64,000 nucleotides of DNA from contig CAVQTR010000003.1 of NCBI GenBank assembly GCA_963716685.1, forward strand, positions 1,984,001-2,048,000. Reading direction: 5' to 3'. The notes beneath the pieces are model-generated. The model saw only the letters and a list, made by a program, of their open reading frames with translations. It was not told the DNA's origin and did not search any database. This document shows, in pieces, positions 26,106-34,760 of this stretch. The stretch's first letter is position 1; every line of letters starts with the position of its first letter. The DNA comes from JALYXI01 sp963716685 (GTDB lineage Bacteria > Acidobacteriota > Terriglobia > Bryobacterales > Bryobacteraceae). Position numbers and translations under genes: made by a program.

Positions 26106-27379
26106 CACGCGTCTACGTTGTCCGCCAGAACTTCCCCGATCGCAAAGTTGCCGATATCTCCGGTGCCGTCCGCCAGGAACTCTCCTCCGCCGGTTTCCAG
26201 ACCCGCCTGAAACCCGGGTCGCGCGTTGCCATCGGCGTGGGCAGCCGCGGCATCACCAACATTGCGACCATTGTCCGCTCCGTCGTGGAATATTGGAAGT
26301 CCGCCGGCATGCACCCGTTCATTTTTCCCGCCATGGGAAGCCACGGTGCGGCTTCCGCCGAAGGGCAGGCCGACGTTCTGGCGCATTACGGCATCATCGA
26401 GCAGACCATGGGCTGCCCCATCATCAGCTCGCTGGAAGTGGTGCCGCTCGGCAAGACGCCCGACGGCATCGAAACCTTCATGGATCGCAATGCTTATGAG
26501 GCGGACGGCGTGATGCTGGTGGGCCGCGTCAAATGGCATACCGATTTTGCCGGCAAAATCGAGAGCGGCCTTTACAAGATGATGGCCATCGGTCTCGGCA
26601 AATTCCACGGCGCGCAGCGCTATCACACCTACGCATTCAACCTCGGCCTCGAGCACGTCATCCGGAGCATCGGCCGCCAGGTGCTCGCCTCCGGTAAAAT
26701 TCTCGGCGGTCTCGCCATTCTCGAAGACGCCAACCACAACACCGCGAAACTCGCCGCCGTCCCAGTCGAAGTGATGGAGCAGCGTGAAGAGGAACTGCTC
26801 GCGCTCACCAAGTCCTGGATGGGCCGCATCCCCGCCGACGCCCACCTGCTGATTCTCGATCAGATCGGCAAGCCCATCAGCGGCGCCGGCATGGATACCA
26901 AAGTCGTGAACCGCGGTGTCAACGGCGAATACAATCCCTGGCCGAACGCGCCGAAGTTCATGCGCCTGTTCATCCGTGATCTGCATCCCGACACCTACGG
27001 CAACTCCGTCGGCCTCGGCATGGCCGATGTCATCACGGACCGCATGCTGGCGAAGGTGGATTGGAACCCCACCACCATCAACTCGCTCACGGCGTCCACG
27101 CCCGCGGCCATCCGTACGCCGCTGCACTTCGCCACCGATCGCGAGTGCCTCGAAAAGATCGTGCCCACTGTCGGCCTCTTCGACATGCGCGAGCTCAAAA
27201 TTGTCTGGATCAAGAATTCGCTCGAGCTCAACCTGCTCGTCATGAGCGAAACGCTGCGTCCCGAAATCGACCGCAATCCGGATCTCGAAATCGTCGAAGG
27301 ACCCATGGAGTTGCCCTTTGGGCCCGACGGCAATCTGCAGTCGGTGTTTGCCGCTTCGCACGAACCCGTGCACGCCTGA
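26096..27379 (+). CDS. LarA-like (lactate racemase domain, DUF2088) protein
   Basis: A 427-residue protein beginning MHLPRVYVVRQNFPD at the ATG inside a palindrome. The N-terminal half shows GSRVAIGVGSRG and FPAMGSHGAASAEGQADVL, resembling the LarA N-domain. VGRVKWHTDFAGKIESGLYKMM, with candidate catalytic or cofactor-contacting His and Lys residues, and the GKFHGAQRYH stretch follow. Characterised LarA homologues use a nickel-pincer nucleotide to racemise or epimerise 2-hydroxy acids. Here the neighbours act on sugar acids, so an epimerase of an aldonic acid is a reasonable inference, not a demonstration. No lar cofactor genes are in the window. Confidence 0.7.
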   Translation: MHLPRVYVVRQNFPDRKVADISGAVRQELSSAGFQTRLKPGSRVAIGVGSRGITNIATIVRSVVEYWKSAGMHPFIFPAMGSHGAASAEGQADVLAHYGIIEQTMGCPIISSLEVVPLGKTPDGIETFMDRNAYEADGVMLVGRVKWHTDFAGKIESGLYKMMAIGLGKFHGAQRYHTYAFNLGLEHVIRSIGRQVLASGKILGGLAILEDANHNTAKLAAVPVEVMEQREEELLALTKSWMGRIPADAHLLILDQIGKPISGAGMDTKVVNRGVNGEYNPWPNAPKFMRLFIRDLHPDTYGNSVGLGMADVITDRMLAKVDWNPTTINSLTASTPAAIRTPLHFATDRECLEKIVPTVGLFDMRELKIVWIKNSLELNLLVMSETLRPEIDRNPDLEIVEGPMELPFGPDGNLQSVFAASHEPVHA

Positions 27380-27403
27380 CGCCGGGTTCGTGCCCGCGCC
27401 TGC

Positions 27404-28720
27404 TCAGGGCCGCACGATGGTGCCGTCCATGCGCCGGTCGTTGCCACGGCTCCCGCCCGGACTTTTGTAAGGATACTTCGCCGCCGCTTTCTCGTCGATA
27501 TCGATGCCCAGCCCCGGACGGTCGTTGGCGTAGAGATACCCGCCTTCGATCTCCGGCGTTCCGGGAAACACCTCGCGCTCCGCACTCGTGAACTTGTTCT
27601 CCTCCTGGATGCCGAAATTCGGTATTGCCAGATCCAGATGCAGATTCACCGCGTGTCCCACGGGAGACACGTTCGCCGGGCCGTGCCATGCGGTGCGCAC
27701 TCCGAACATCTCGCAGGTCGCCGCAATCTTCCGCGCCTGGGTCAGCCCGCCGATTGCTGAAATGTGGCAGCGGATGAAATCGATCCAGCGGTTCGCCACC
27801 AGCGGCAGCCATTCGTTGCGGTTCACGAACAGTTCGCCCATCGCGAGCGGCGTGGAGCTCTGCTGCCGCATCATCTGGAACCACGCCACGTCTTCCGGCG
27901 CCGTCGGGTCTTCCAGGAAGAACAGCCGGAACGGCTCCACCGCTTTCGCCAGCGCCAGAGCCTGTGCGGGCGACACGCGCTCGTGCACGTCGTGCACGTA
28001 ATCCACCTCGAAGCCGATCTTCTGCCGCAGATAATCGAACATGCGGATCGTGTTGTTCACGTATGGCGTCGGCTCGAAGACCGGCGACGGCGCCACGCCG
28101 CGCGGCCGGGATTTCTGAATCGCGTCCGCCGTCGCGCTTGCCACGCCATAACCAGAAAAGCCCGGCACCGCCAATTGCACTCGGACATGCCGGTAACCGG
28201 CCGCCATGGCTTTGCGCACCTGGTCTTCCAGCTCCGGCAGTTCCCGCGCCGCCGTGTGCGTATACAGCGGCGTCGCGGCGCGCACCTTGCCGCCCAGCAG
28301 CTTGTAAACCGGCAGGCCGGCGCGCTTGCCCATGATGTCCCAGAGCGCGCCATCCACGCCGGAAAGCGCGTTGTTCAACGTCACGCCCTGGCGGAAGTAC
28401 GAAGACACATTGGCGGATTGCCAGATGTCTTCGATCTCGTCTACGTTCCGGCCCATGACAAACGGCTTCAGGTAGTCGTTCACCGCCGAAACCACCGGCA
28501 GGGGCCGTTCCCGATGCGTTGCGCAGCCGATGCCGTACAGCCCCGGTTCGCTGGTCATCACCTTCACGATCACCAGTTGCTCCGCGGCCGGCTGCGTCAG
28601 AATCGCTTTGACATCGGTGATCTTCACCGGACCTGTGCCGCGGCTCTGGGCGGAGATTGGCTTCACCGCGGCAAGGGCGCCGCCGGCGCTCAACAATTGC
28701 AGTGCGTTGCGTCGGTTCAT
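27404..28720 (-). CDS. ManD-type enolase-superfamily dehydratase, second paralogue, Tat-exported
   Basis: A 438-residue paralogue of the protein at 24700, on the opposite strand. It has the same arrangement: RR-containing leader (MNRRNALQLLSAGGALAAV), VHDVHERVSP, FFLEDPTAPED, MGELFVNRNEW and RTAWHGPANVSPVGHA. The metal and catalytic residues are kept, so it should be active. It converges on the LarA-like gene with 24 bases between stops. The two dehydratases differ through much of their capping domain, which suggests different substrates. Confidence 0.85.
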   Translation of the reverse strand: MNRRNALQLLSAGGALAAVKPISAQSRGTGPVKITDVKAILTQPAAEQLVIVKVMTSEPGLYGIGCATHRERPLPVVSAVNDYLKPFVMGRNVDEIEDIWQSANVSSYFRQGVTLNNALSGVDGALWDIMGKRAGLPVYKLLGGKVRAATPLYTHTAARELPELEDQVRKAMAAGYRHVRVQLAVPGFSGYGVASATADAIQKSRPRGVAPSPVFEPTPYVNNTIRMFDYLRQKIGFEVDYVHDVHERVSPAQALALAKAVEPFRLFFLEDPTAPEDVAWFQMMRQQSSTPLAMGELFVNRNEWLPLVANRWIDFIRCHISAIGGLTQARKIAATCEMFGVRTAWHGPANVSPVGHAVNLHLDLAIPNFGIQEENKFTSAEREVFPGTPEIEGGYLYANDRPGLGIDIDEKAAAKYPYKSPGGSRGNDRRMDGTIVRP

Positions 28721-28733
28721 CTGAACCGAGAGT

Positions 28734-29237
28734 TTATCTCAATTCCCCGTACGCGCTGTTGAAGTAGAGCAGCGGTTGGTCGTCGCTCCAGCGCACGTAC
28801 CGAACCTCCGCCAGCACCACCTGGTGGTCGCCCGCTTCCACAAACTGCCGCAGTTCACACTCAAACACCGCCAGCACATCCGGAATCACCGGCACGCCCA
28901 GCTCGCCGCGATACCACGCCACCGCGCCAAACCGGTCCTCGCCCGGCCTCGCGAACCGCATCGAAAGATCGGCCTGGCGCTCCGTCAGTACATTGATTCC
29001 GATTGCATCCGCCGCCAGCAGATCGGGCAAAATCGCCGCCCGGTTATCGATGCAGATCAGCACCAGCGGAGGATCCAGTGAAACCGAAGTGAAGGAGTTC
29101 ACCGTCATTCCATGCGGTGAGCCCTCCTGGTCCATCACGGTGGCCACCGCGATACCCGTGGCGAATTTCGCGCAGGCCCGCCGGAAGCACGCCGCGTCTA
29201 CCGGCGTGCAGGGGATATGCGCGGCGTTGCTTGACAT
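28734..29237 (-). CDS. flavin reductase-like domain protein (FMN-binding)
   Basis: A 167-residue protein of the flavin reductase family: FRRACAKFATGIAVATV at the N-terminus, then GMTVNSFTSVSLDPPLVLICI, the typical FMN-binding strand-loop, and AVFECELRQFVEAGDHQVVLAEV. Such proteins reduce FMN with NAD(P)H for a partner monooxygenase. No monooxygenase is seen nearby. It is 13 bases upstream of the second dehydratase on the same strand. Its start codon overlaps the -35 element of the divergent HU promoter. Confidence 0.85.
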   Translation of the reverse strand: MSSNAAHIPCTPVDAACFRRACAKFATGIAVATVMDQEGSPHGMTVNSFTSVSLDPPLVLICIDNRAAILPDLLAADAIGINVLTERQADLSMRFARPGEDRFGAVAWYRGELGVPVIPDVLAVFECELRQFVEAGDHQVVLAEVRYVRWSDDQPLLYFNSAYGELR

Positions 29238-29259
29238 GTCGTAAACTCAAATTTATCAT
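29231..29259 (+). promoter_or_regulatory. strong sigma70-like promoter for HU gene
   Basis: TTGACA (29231-29236, consensus) and TATCAT (29254-29259) are separated by 17 bases. Transcription would begin about 29266, leaving a short leader with a GGAGG ribosome-binding site at 29275-29279. Confidence 0.75.
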
Positions 29260-29283
29260 TAACTTGACGGCTCCGGAGGCTTC

Positions 29284-29553
29284 TTGATCAAACTCGACAT
29301 CATCAACGAAGTGGTGAACAAGACCGGCATTACCAAGACCAAAGCCGAGGAAGCGGTCGAAACCGTTTTCGAACAGATGAAGCGCGCGCTCGAGCAGGGC
29401 GACCGCATCGAATTGCGCGGCTTCGGCGTTTTCAACGTCAAACCGCGGAAAACCGGCATCGGCCGCAATCCTCGCACCGGCGCCGAAGTCTCCATCCCGC
29501 CAGGTAAAGCCGTTCGCTTTAAGCCCGGCAAGGAACTGCAGACGCTCCAGTAG
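29284..29553 (+). CDS. HU-family DNA-binding protein
   Basis: An 89-residue histone-like protein, starting at a TTG preceded by GGAGG. It shows the HU/IHF fold: an N-terminal helical dimer part, IELRGFGVFNVK and the DNA-binding arm GRNPRTG. It would bend and compact DNA. It is one of two HU/IHF genes in the window; this one follows a strong promoter and leads a run with a membrane protease and glycosyltransferases. Confidence 0.92.
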   Translation: MIKLDIINEVVNKTGITKTKAEEAVETVFEQMKRALEQGDRIELRGFGVFNVKPRKTGIGRNPRTGAEVSIPPGKAVRFKPGKELQTLQ

Positions 29554-29559
29554 ATTTCC

Positions 29560-30516
29560 GTGTCTTCCCAGGACATTTCCGCCCCGCTGCGCGTGCTGAC
29601 CGGGACGCCCGAACCGGAGCCTGTCTGGCGCGCGGCCAAACCCAGCCAGCGCGTATGGCTGCACATCCTCCTCCTGGTTCTCACGCTCGCCACCACGACA
29701 GCCGTGGGCGCGCGCATGCAGTTCAATTTCGACCACAACCTGCCATTCTTCGATATCGATCGCGACATGGGCGTCTTTGGCGATGCTCTCGCCAACCCGC
29801 GCATGCTGCTCGCCGGTCTGCCGTTCTCGCTCACGCTGCTCATCATCCTGACGGCGCACGAGTGCGGACATTATGTCGCCTGCCTCTACTACGGCGTCGA
29901 TGCCAGCCTGCCGTACTTCCTGCCCGCCCCCACCTTCACCGGTACACTTGGCGCCTTCATCCGCATTCGCTCGCCCATCTATTCGCGCCGAACGCTGTTC
30001 GATATTGGAATCGCAGGGCCCATCGCCGGCTTTCTGTTCCTGCTTCCCGCCCTCTCCGTCGGCCTCGCGATGTCCAAGATCATTCCCGGCATCGCGGTCC
30101 AGGGCAACTTGGTGTTCGGCACTCCCCCGCTGCTCCGCTTCTTCGAGACGCTCATCTTTCCGGGCGTCCCCGTGGCCGATCTCTACATCCACCCTGTGGT
30201 CCGCGCCGGCTGCATCGGGCTGATTGCCACCGCGCTCAATCTGCTGCCCGCCGGCCAGCTGGATGGCGGCCACATCGTCTACGCCATTGCCGGCGACAAG
30301 CACAAACTGGTCACGCGCCTCGTCCTCGCCGCCCTGGTGGTTCTCGGCTGGTTTTCCTACGGCTGGTGGCTCTGGGCCGCGCTGCTGTTCCTCTTCGGCC
30401 GCCGTCATCCGGCCATCTATGATCACCATCCGCTCGGCCGCTCGCGCTTCCAGCTCGCCTGGGCCGCACTGGTCATCTTTCTGATCTGTTTCACGGTCGC
30501 GCCGGTTTCCTCGTGA
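29560..30516 (+). CDS. site-2-protease-family (M50) membrane metalloprotease
   Basis: A 318-residue polytopic protein starting at a GTG six bases after the HU gene. The zinc-binding HECGH motif lies near residue 106. The second M50 signature, LNLLPAGQLDGGH, is near 228-240 and supplies the third ligand Asp. Such proteases cut membrane-embedded substrates such as anti-sigma factors. The substrate is not evident here. At least five hydrophobic segments flank the motifs. Confidence 0.88.
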   Translation: MSSQDISAPLRVLTGTPEPEPVWRAAKPSQRVWLHILLLVLTLATTTAVGARMQFNFDHNLPFFDIDRDMGVFGDALANPRMLLAGLPFSLTLLIILTAHECGHYVACLYYGVDASLPYFLPAPTFTGTLGAFIRIRSPIYSRRTLFDIGIAGPIAGFLFLLPALSVGLAMSKIIPGIAVQGNLVFGTPPLLRFFETLIFPGVPVADLYIHPVVRAGCIGLIATALNLLPAGQLDGGHIVYAIAGDKHKLVTRLVLAALVVLGWFSYGWWLWAALLFLFGRRHPAIYDHHPLGRSRFQLAWAALVIFLICFTVAPVSS

Positions 30517-30526
30517 CCACGCGCGC

Positions 30527-31267
30527 ATGCTGAAGCTCAGCGGCGCCATCGTCGCGCTTAACGAAGAACGCAAAATCGCCCGCGCCATCGAGAGCATGCG
30601 CTGCTGCGACGAAATCGTCGTCATCGACAGCGGCTCCACCGATCGCACCGTCGAAATCGCCACCGAACTCGGCGCCCGCTGCATCGCCCAGCCCTGGCTC
30701 GGCTACGCCCGGCAGAAGAATCTCGCCGCCGCCCACGCCTCCTTCGACTGGCTCCTGTTTCTCGATGCCGACGAGGTGCTCACAGAATCCCTTGACGCCG
30801 AAATCTGGTCTCTCAAAAACAACGGCCCCGCGCACGGCGGCTATTCCATGCCTCGCATGGCGCAATACCTTGGCCGCTGGATTCATCACGGCGGCTGGTA
30901 TCCCGACCGCAAAGTGCGCCTCTACCATCGCCGCCAGGCCCGCTGGATGGGAGATTATGTCCACGAAAGCGTTGTCGTCGATGGCGTCGTCGGCCAGCTG
31001 GAGGGCGCCATCCATCACTTCACCTGCGACACCCTCTCCGAGCACCTCCGCACCCTCAACCGCTACACCTCCCTCGCCGCGGAGGAACTGATCGCCCACG
31101 GCCACGATCCCACCGCCGCCCGCATGGTCTTCAATCCCGTCTGGACCTTCTTCCGCACTTACCTGATCCAGCGCGGCTATCGCGACGGATTCCCCGGTTT
31201 CACCATCGCCTGGATGGCCGCGCTCTATACGTTCCTGAAATACGCCAAAGCGCGCGAGAACCAGTGA
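30527..31267 (+). CDS. family 2 glycosyltransferase (WaaE/KdtX-like)
   Basis: A 246-residue GT-A glycosyltransferase. It has IVALNEERKIARAIES at the N-terminus, IDSGSTDRT, and the metal-binding LFLDADEVL in place of DxD, as in lipopolysaccharide core beta-1,4-glucosyltransferases of the WaaE group. The C-terminus is hydrophobic and basic (IAWMAALYTFLKYAKARE). It starts 11 bases after the protease gene, and its stop overlaps the following GTG start (GTGA). Likely role: cell-envelope glycan assembly. Confidence 0.88.
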   Translation: MLKLSGAIVALNEERKIARAIESMRCCDEIVVIDSGSTDRTVEIATELGARCIAQPWLGYARQKNLAAAHASFDWLLFLDADEVLTESLDAEIWSLKNNGPAHGGYSMPRMAQYLGRWIHHGGWYPDRKVRLYHRRQARWMGDYVHESVVVDGVVGQLEGAIHHFTCDTLSEHLRTLNRYTSLAAEELIAHGHDPTAARMVFNPVWTFFRTYLIQRGYRDGFPGFTIAWMAALYTFLKYAKARENQ

Positions 31268-32163
31268 GAACGCTCCATCTCGATTCCGGTCGGGAAATGC
31301 GCGGCGGCCAGTGGCAGCTGCTCCGTCTCCTGCGCGGACTCACTGCTCGCGGCGACCGTCCCGTTCTGATGGCTCGCGAAGAATCGCCGCTTTTTCGCCT
31401 CGCGCGCCAGCACCGCCTCGAAACCGTTCGCCTCAGCGCCCTCGCGCTCCCCCAGACTGCTCGCCATTCGGATCTGGTGCATGCGCATGACGCCCGCTCG
31501 CATGCGCTGGCCTCCCTGTTTCGGCGCGCGCCGCTGGTGGTTTCGCGCCGCGTCGCCTTTCCCATCGGGTCCGGCCCGCTTTCCCGCCGCAAATACGCCC
31601 GCGCCGATCGCTACCTCGCCGTCTCCCGCTACGTCGCCGCAGTGCTCGCGCGCGGCGGCGTGCCCCAGAGCAAAATTACCGTCGTGCCCGATGGCGTTCC
31701 GCTGCTGCCGCTTTCCGACCGCTCCGGCGGCATCCTCACCCCCGCTTCCAACGATCCCCTGAAAGGCGTCCGCCTCGTCCTCGAAGCCGGGCGCCGCCTC
31801 GGACTGCAGATCACGCCATCCAACGATCTCGAATCCGATCTCCCGCGCGCCTCCCTCTTCGTCTACATTTCCCACTCAGAAGGTCTGGGCTCCGCGGTCC
31901 TGCTCGCCATGTCCGCCGGCGTTCCTGTCGTCGCGAGCCGCGTGGGCGGCATTCCGGAAGCCGTGCGCGACCGCGAAGACGGCATCCTCGTCGCTAACGA
32001 CCCTGCCGCGATTGCCCGCGCAGTCGCCGAACTCCGCGCCGCTCCCGCGCTCGCCCAACAATTCGGCGCGCACGCGCGTCACACAGTAGAGATGCAGTTC
32101 ACCGAGGAGCGCATGGTCGAGGGCACCCGCGCCGTCTACCAGGATCTGCTTCGGCATGCCTGA
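31264..32163 (+). CDS. compact family 4 glycosyltransferase
   Basis: A 299-residue GT-B protein starting at GTG in a GTGA overlap. The N-domain has the GG motif (RGGQWQLLRLL) and VHAHDARSHAL. The C-domain retains SHSEGLGSAVLLAMSAGVPVVAS and GGIPEAV, which bind the nucleotide sugar. The segment between VPDGVPLLP and SHSEGLG is only about 60 residues, shorter than the usual strand-rich middle of the C-domain (no GRL...KG/GDGP strands). It overlaps the next gene by eight bases. It may be a functional compact enzyme. Confidence 0.75.
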   Translation: MRTLHLDSGREMRGGQWQLLRLLRGLTARGDRPVLMAREESPLFRLARQHRLETVRLSALALPQTARHSDLVHAHDARSHALASLFRRAPLVVSRRVAFPIGSGPLSRRKYARADRYLAVSRYVAAVLARGGVPQSKITVVPDGVPLLPLSDRSGGILTPASNDPLKGVRLVLEAGRRLGLQITPSNDLESDLPRASLFVYISHSEGLGSAVLLAMSAGVPVVASRVGGIPEAVRDREDGILVANDPAAIARAVAELRAAPALAQQFGAHARHTVEMQFTEERMVEGTRAVYQDLLRHA

Positions 32164-32986
32164 GGCGCTGCTCGCCGGCGTGTTCGGCCTGCTCATCGGC
32201 AGCTTTCTCAACGTCTGCATCCATCGCTGGCCGCGCGATCAGTCCGTGGTGCATCCCCGTTCCCGCTGTCCGCAATGTGAACGCCCCATCGCCTGGTTCG
32301 ACAACATCCCGGTCCTTAGCTATCTGCTCCTGCAAGGTCGCTGCCGCGGCTGCGCCGCCTCCATCTCACTGCGCTATCCGCTGGTCGAACTGCTCACCGG
32401 AGTTCTGTTCTTCTGGCTCGTCCTGCGCCTCGGCCCCACGCCCGCCGCCCTCCGCGACTGCGCCTTCGTCGGTATGCTCATCACGCTCGCGTTCTCCGAC
32501 GCCGAAACGCTCCTGCTCCCCGACGAATTCACCCTTGGCGGACTAGCCGCCGGCCTTGTGCTCGCCTGGCTCATTCCCGTTCCCGACGACACCTTTCGCG
32601 CTCTCGCCGCCGCCTCTGATCTGCACCTCGGCTGGCGCACTCTCTCATTCGGCGAAGCGCTGCTCGGAGCTGCTGTTCCGAGCGGCTTCCTCTGGCTCGG
32701 CGGTGTGCTGTTTGAAAAGCTGCGTCACAAGGAAGGGCTTGGCTTTGGCGACGTCAAAATGCTCGCCATGATCGGTGCTTTTCTGGGATTAAAAGGAGCG
32801 CTGCTCACGCTGATCGCCGGGTCCGTGCTCGGCTCGGTCATCGGCTTGGCCTATATTGCGTTCACACGCAAAGACGCCGGCACTTATCAGCTCCCGCTCG
32901 GAACGTTTTTGGCTGTGGGGGGTGTTGCCGTTGCGCTCTTCGGCGGTCCGTTTATCGCGTGGTACTTATCCACGCTGCAGGGCTGA
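32156..32986 (+). CDS. pilD: prepilin peptidase / N-methyltransferase (A24, PilD type)
   Basis: A 276-residue polytopic protein. It has the N-terminal cytoplasmic methyltransferase-associated domain with four cysteines (CPQC, CRGC) that bind zinc. The catalytic aspartates are in FSDAETLLLPD and GFGDVK. It would cleave the leader of type IV pilins or pseudopilins and methylate the new N-terminus. No pilin gene is next to it; its position after two glycosyltransferases is probably incidental. Confidence 0.9.
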   Translation: MPEALLAGVFGLLIGSFLNVCIHRWPRDQSVVHPRSRCPQCERPIAWFDNIPVLSYLLLQGRCRGCAASISLRYPLVELLTGVLFFWLVLRLGPTPAALRDCAFVGMLITLAFSDAETLLLPDEFTLGGLAAGLVLAWLIPVPDDTFRALAAASDLHLGWRTLSFGEALLGAAVPSGFLWLGGVLFEKLRHKEGLGFGDVKMLAMIGAFLGLKGALLTLIAGSVLGSVIGLAYIAFTRKDAGTYQLPLGTFLAVGGVAVALFGGPFIAWYLSTLQG

Positions 32987-32996
32987 AGCCCCGCCG

Positions 32997-34595
32997 CTAG
33001 TTGCCCGCGCGGTGTTTGCGCTCGGACGCCTTGTCGCTGTTCTCGTCCAGCACCTCGCGTACCTTGCGCGCCAGCGCCGCCGGCGTGAACGGCTTGCTCA
33101 GGAAATGCAGCGAGCTGTCCAGATTCGCGGTGTGCTGCAGCGACGTATCCGTATACCCCGACATGTACAAAACCGCCATCGTCCGGCGTTTACGGTGCAG
33201 CTTCCGCGCCACGTCCCGCCCGTTCATGTCCGGCATCACCAGATCCGTCACCATCAAATGAACCGGCCCGGCATGCTCTTTCGAAGCGCGCAGCGCCTCC
33301 TGCCCGTTGCCGGCCACCAGCACCTGATAACCTTTTGCTTCCAGAGTGGCGCGCACCAGCGTGCGTACCGCCTCTTCGTCCTCCACCAGCAGAATGGTCT
33401 CCCATCCTGATACCGGCTCGGGAGCCACCGTCAGGGTGGGCGAAATGTCGCTCCGGTCCGCCTTCGGCAGATACACTTTCACCGCGGTGCCGTGTCCCAG
33501 TTCGCTGTAAACGTCCACCGTGCCGCCCGCGCGCTTCACGATGCTCATTACCATCGAAAGCCCCAGCCCGGTGCCGTGGCCTTCTTCCTTCGTCGTGAAA
33601 AACGGCTCGAACACCTTCGCGCGCGTCTTCTCGTCCATGCCGGCGCCGGTATCCGTCACCGCCAGCATCACGTATTCGCCCGGCCGCAGATCCATATGCC
33701 TGCCAAGGAATGGCTGGCTCATCTCCGCATTCCGGGTCTCCACCAGCAGCTTGCCTCCGGAGGGCATCGCGTCGCGCGCGTTCACCACCAGATTCATGAT
33801 CACCTGCTCGATCTGTCCCGAATCCGCGTGGATCCTGCCCAGGTCCGCCGCGCCATCGATCCGCAGATCGATATGCTCGCCGATAATCCGGCGCAGCATG
33901 GGCGTCATTCCCTCCACCAGCGTATTCAGATCCAGCACCCGCGCCTGCAGCAGCTGGCGCCGGCTGAATGCCAGCAGCTGCCGCGTCAGCGCCGCCGCGC
34001 GATCGCTCGCCTTGATCACCTGCTCGGCCGCCGAACGGTTTTTAGGATCGTGCGCCAGCGCCTGCGCCACCATGTGGCTGTATCCCGAAATAATCGTCAG
34101 CAGGTTATTGAAATCGTGCGCGATGCCGCCCGCCAGCATGCCTACGGATTCCATCTTCTGCGACTGCCGCAGCTGTTCCTCCAGCCTCAGCCGCCCCGAC
34201 GCATCCACGAACACAATATGCAATGCTTCGGCGCCGCGAAACTTCGTGCGGCTCGGCAGCAGATCCACTTCCTGAGATTTCCCGCTGTGCGTAAACGCCG
34301 TCACACCCCGCAGCTCAGCCGAATTCGCGTCCGCCGCCTGCAGCGCGGCGCGGAAATTCTGTGAGTCCCACGGCTGCACCGCTTCCAGCAGGGTGCGCCG
34401 CGTTAATTCCTCTTCCGTATATCCCGTAAATTCTTCCGCCTTTAAGTTGACGGCAAGAATCGAAAGATTTGCGGGATCAACAATCCACGAGGGGATCGGC
34501 GATTCGCGAAACAGCCTTTCCTGTGTGCGGACCGCGGCTGGTTGTTTACTGCTGTTCGACACCGGCGTACTAAGGCGTCTCCTTTGCGCGCCCAA
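32997..34595 (-). CDS. hybrid sensor histidine kinase with PAS and receiver domains
   Basis: A 532-residue protein: PAS domain (about residues 30-140; ILAVNLKAEEFTGYTEEEL), HisKA with GGIAHDFNNLLT, HATPase with NLVVNARDAMPSGG, DTGAGM and GTGLGLSMV, and a C-terminal receiver domain with LLVEDEEAVRTLV and the phospho-acceptor Asp in VTDLVMPDMNG. No transmembrane segment is seen, so it is likely soluble. Reading is from a TTG at 34595, with GAGGG eight bases upstream; a GTG at 34562 is an alternative. It is divergent from the MFS gene. Confidence 0.88.
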   Translation of the reverse strand: MGAQRRRLSTPVSNSSKQPAAVRTQERLFRESPIPSWIVDPANLSILAVNLKAEEFTGYTEEELTRRTLLEAVQPWDSQNFRAALQAADANSAELRGVTAFTHSGKSQEVDLLPSRTKFRGAEALHIVFVDASGRLRLEEQLRQSQKMESVGMLAGGIAHDFNNLLTIISGYSHMVAQALAHDPKNRSAAEQVIKASDRAAALTRQLLAFSRRQLLQARVLDLNTLVEGMTPMLRRIIGEHIDLRIDGAADLGRIHADSGQIEQVIMNLVVNARDAMPSGGKLLVETRNAEMSQPFLGRHMDLRPGEYVMLAVTDTGAGMDEKTRAKVFEPFFTTKEEGHGTGLGLSMVMSIVKRAGGTVDVYSELGHGTAVKVYLPKADRSDISPTLTVAPEPVSGWETILLVEDEEAVRTLVRATLEAKGYQVLVAGNGQEALRASKEHAGPVHLMVTDLVMPDMNGRDVARKLHRKRRTMAVLYMSGYTDTSLQHTANLDSSLHFLSKPFTPAALARKVREVLDENSDKASERKHRAGN

Positions 34596-34635
34596 GGCTT
34601 CTTCCCTCTTCCTTCAGGAGTGCGTTGTTCTGATT

Positions 34636-34659
34636 ATGCGGGAGAATTGCTGCCCGCAT
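34636..34659. repeat. 7-bp inverted repeat in divergent promoter region
   Basis: The arms ATGCGGG (34636-34642) and CCCGCAT (34653-34659) are perfectly complementary around a 10-base spacer. It sits between the histidine kinase and MFS genes and could be an operator for either; no matching regulator is known. Confidence 0.4.
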
Positions 34660-34739
34660 GCAAATAGCCGCCACCTCTCTGTTAGAATTCGGACAATTTA
34701 CTTTCGTTCTAAAGAAAACATTCCCTTCGGAGGAAAGAA

Positions 34740-34760
34740 TTGACGAGTGTACCATCTTAA
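34740..34760 (+). other. candidate six-codon leader ORF before MFS gene
   Basis: A strong GGAGG (34729-34733) stands six bases before a TTG that opens a six-codon frame ending in TAA at 34758-34760, directly against the TTG used for the MFS protein at 34761. The MFS start itself has no ribosome-binding site, so reinitiation after this short frame would explain its translation. Confidence 0.35.

Noticed and set aside
26012..27373. 453-residue minus-strand frame over the LarA-like gene
   Set aside because: Composition-driven shadow without recognisable domain; the plus strand encodes the LarA fold.
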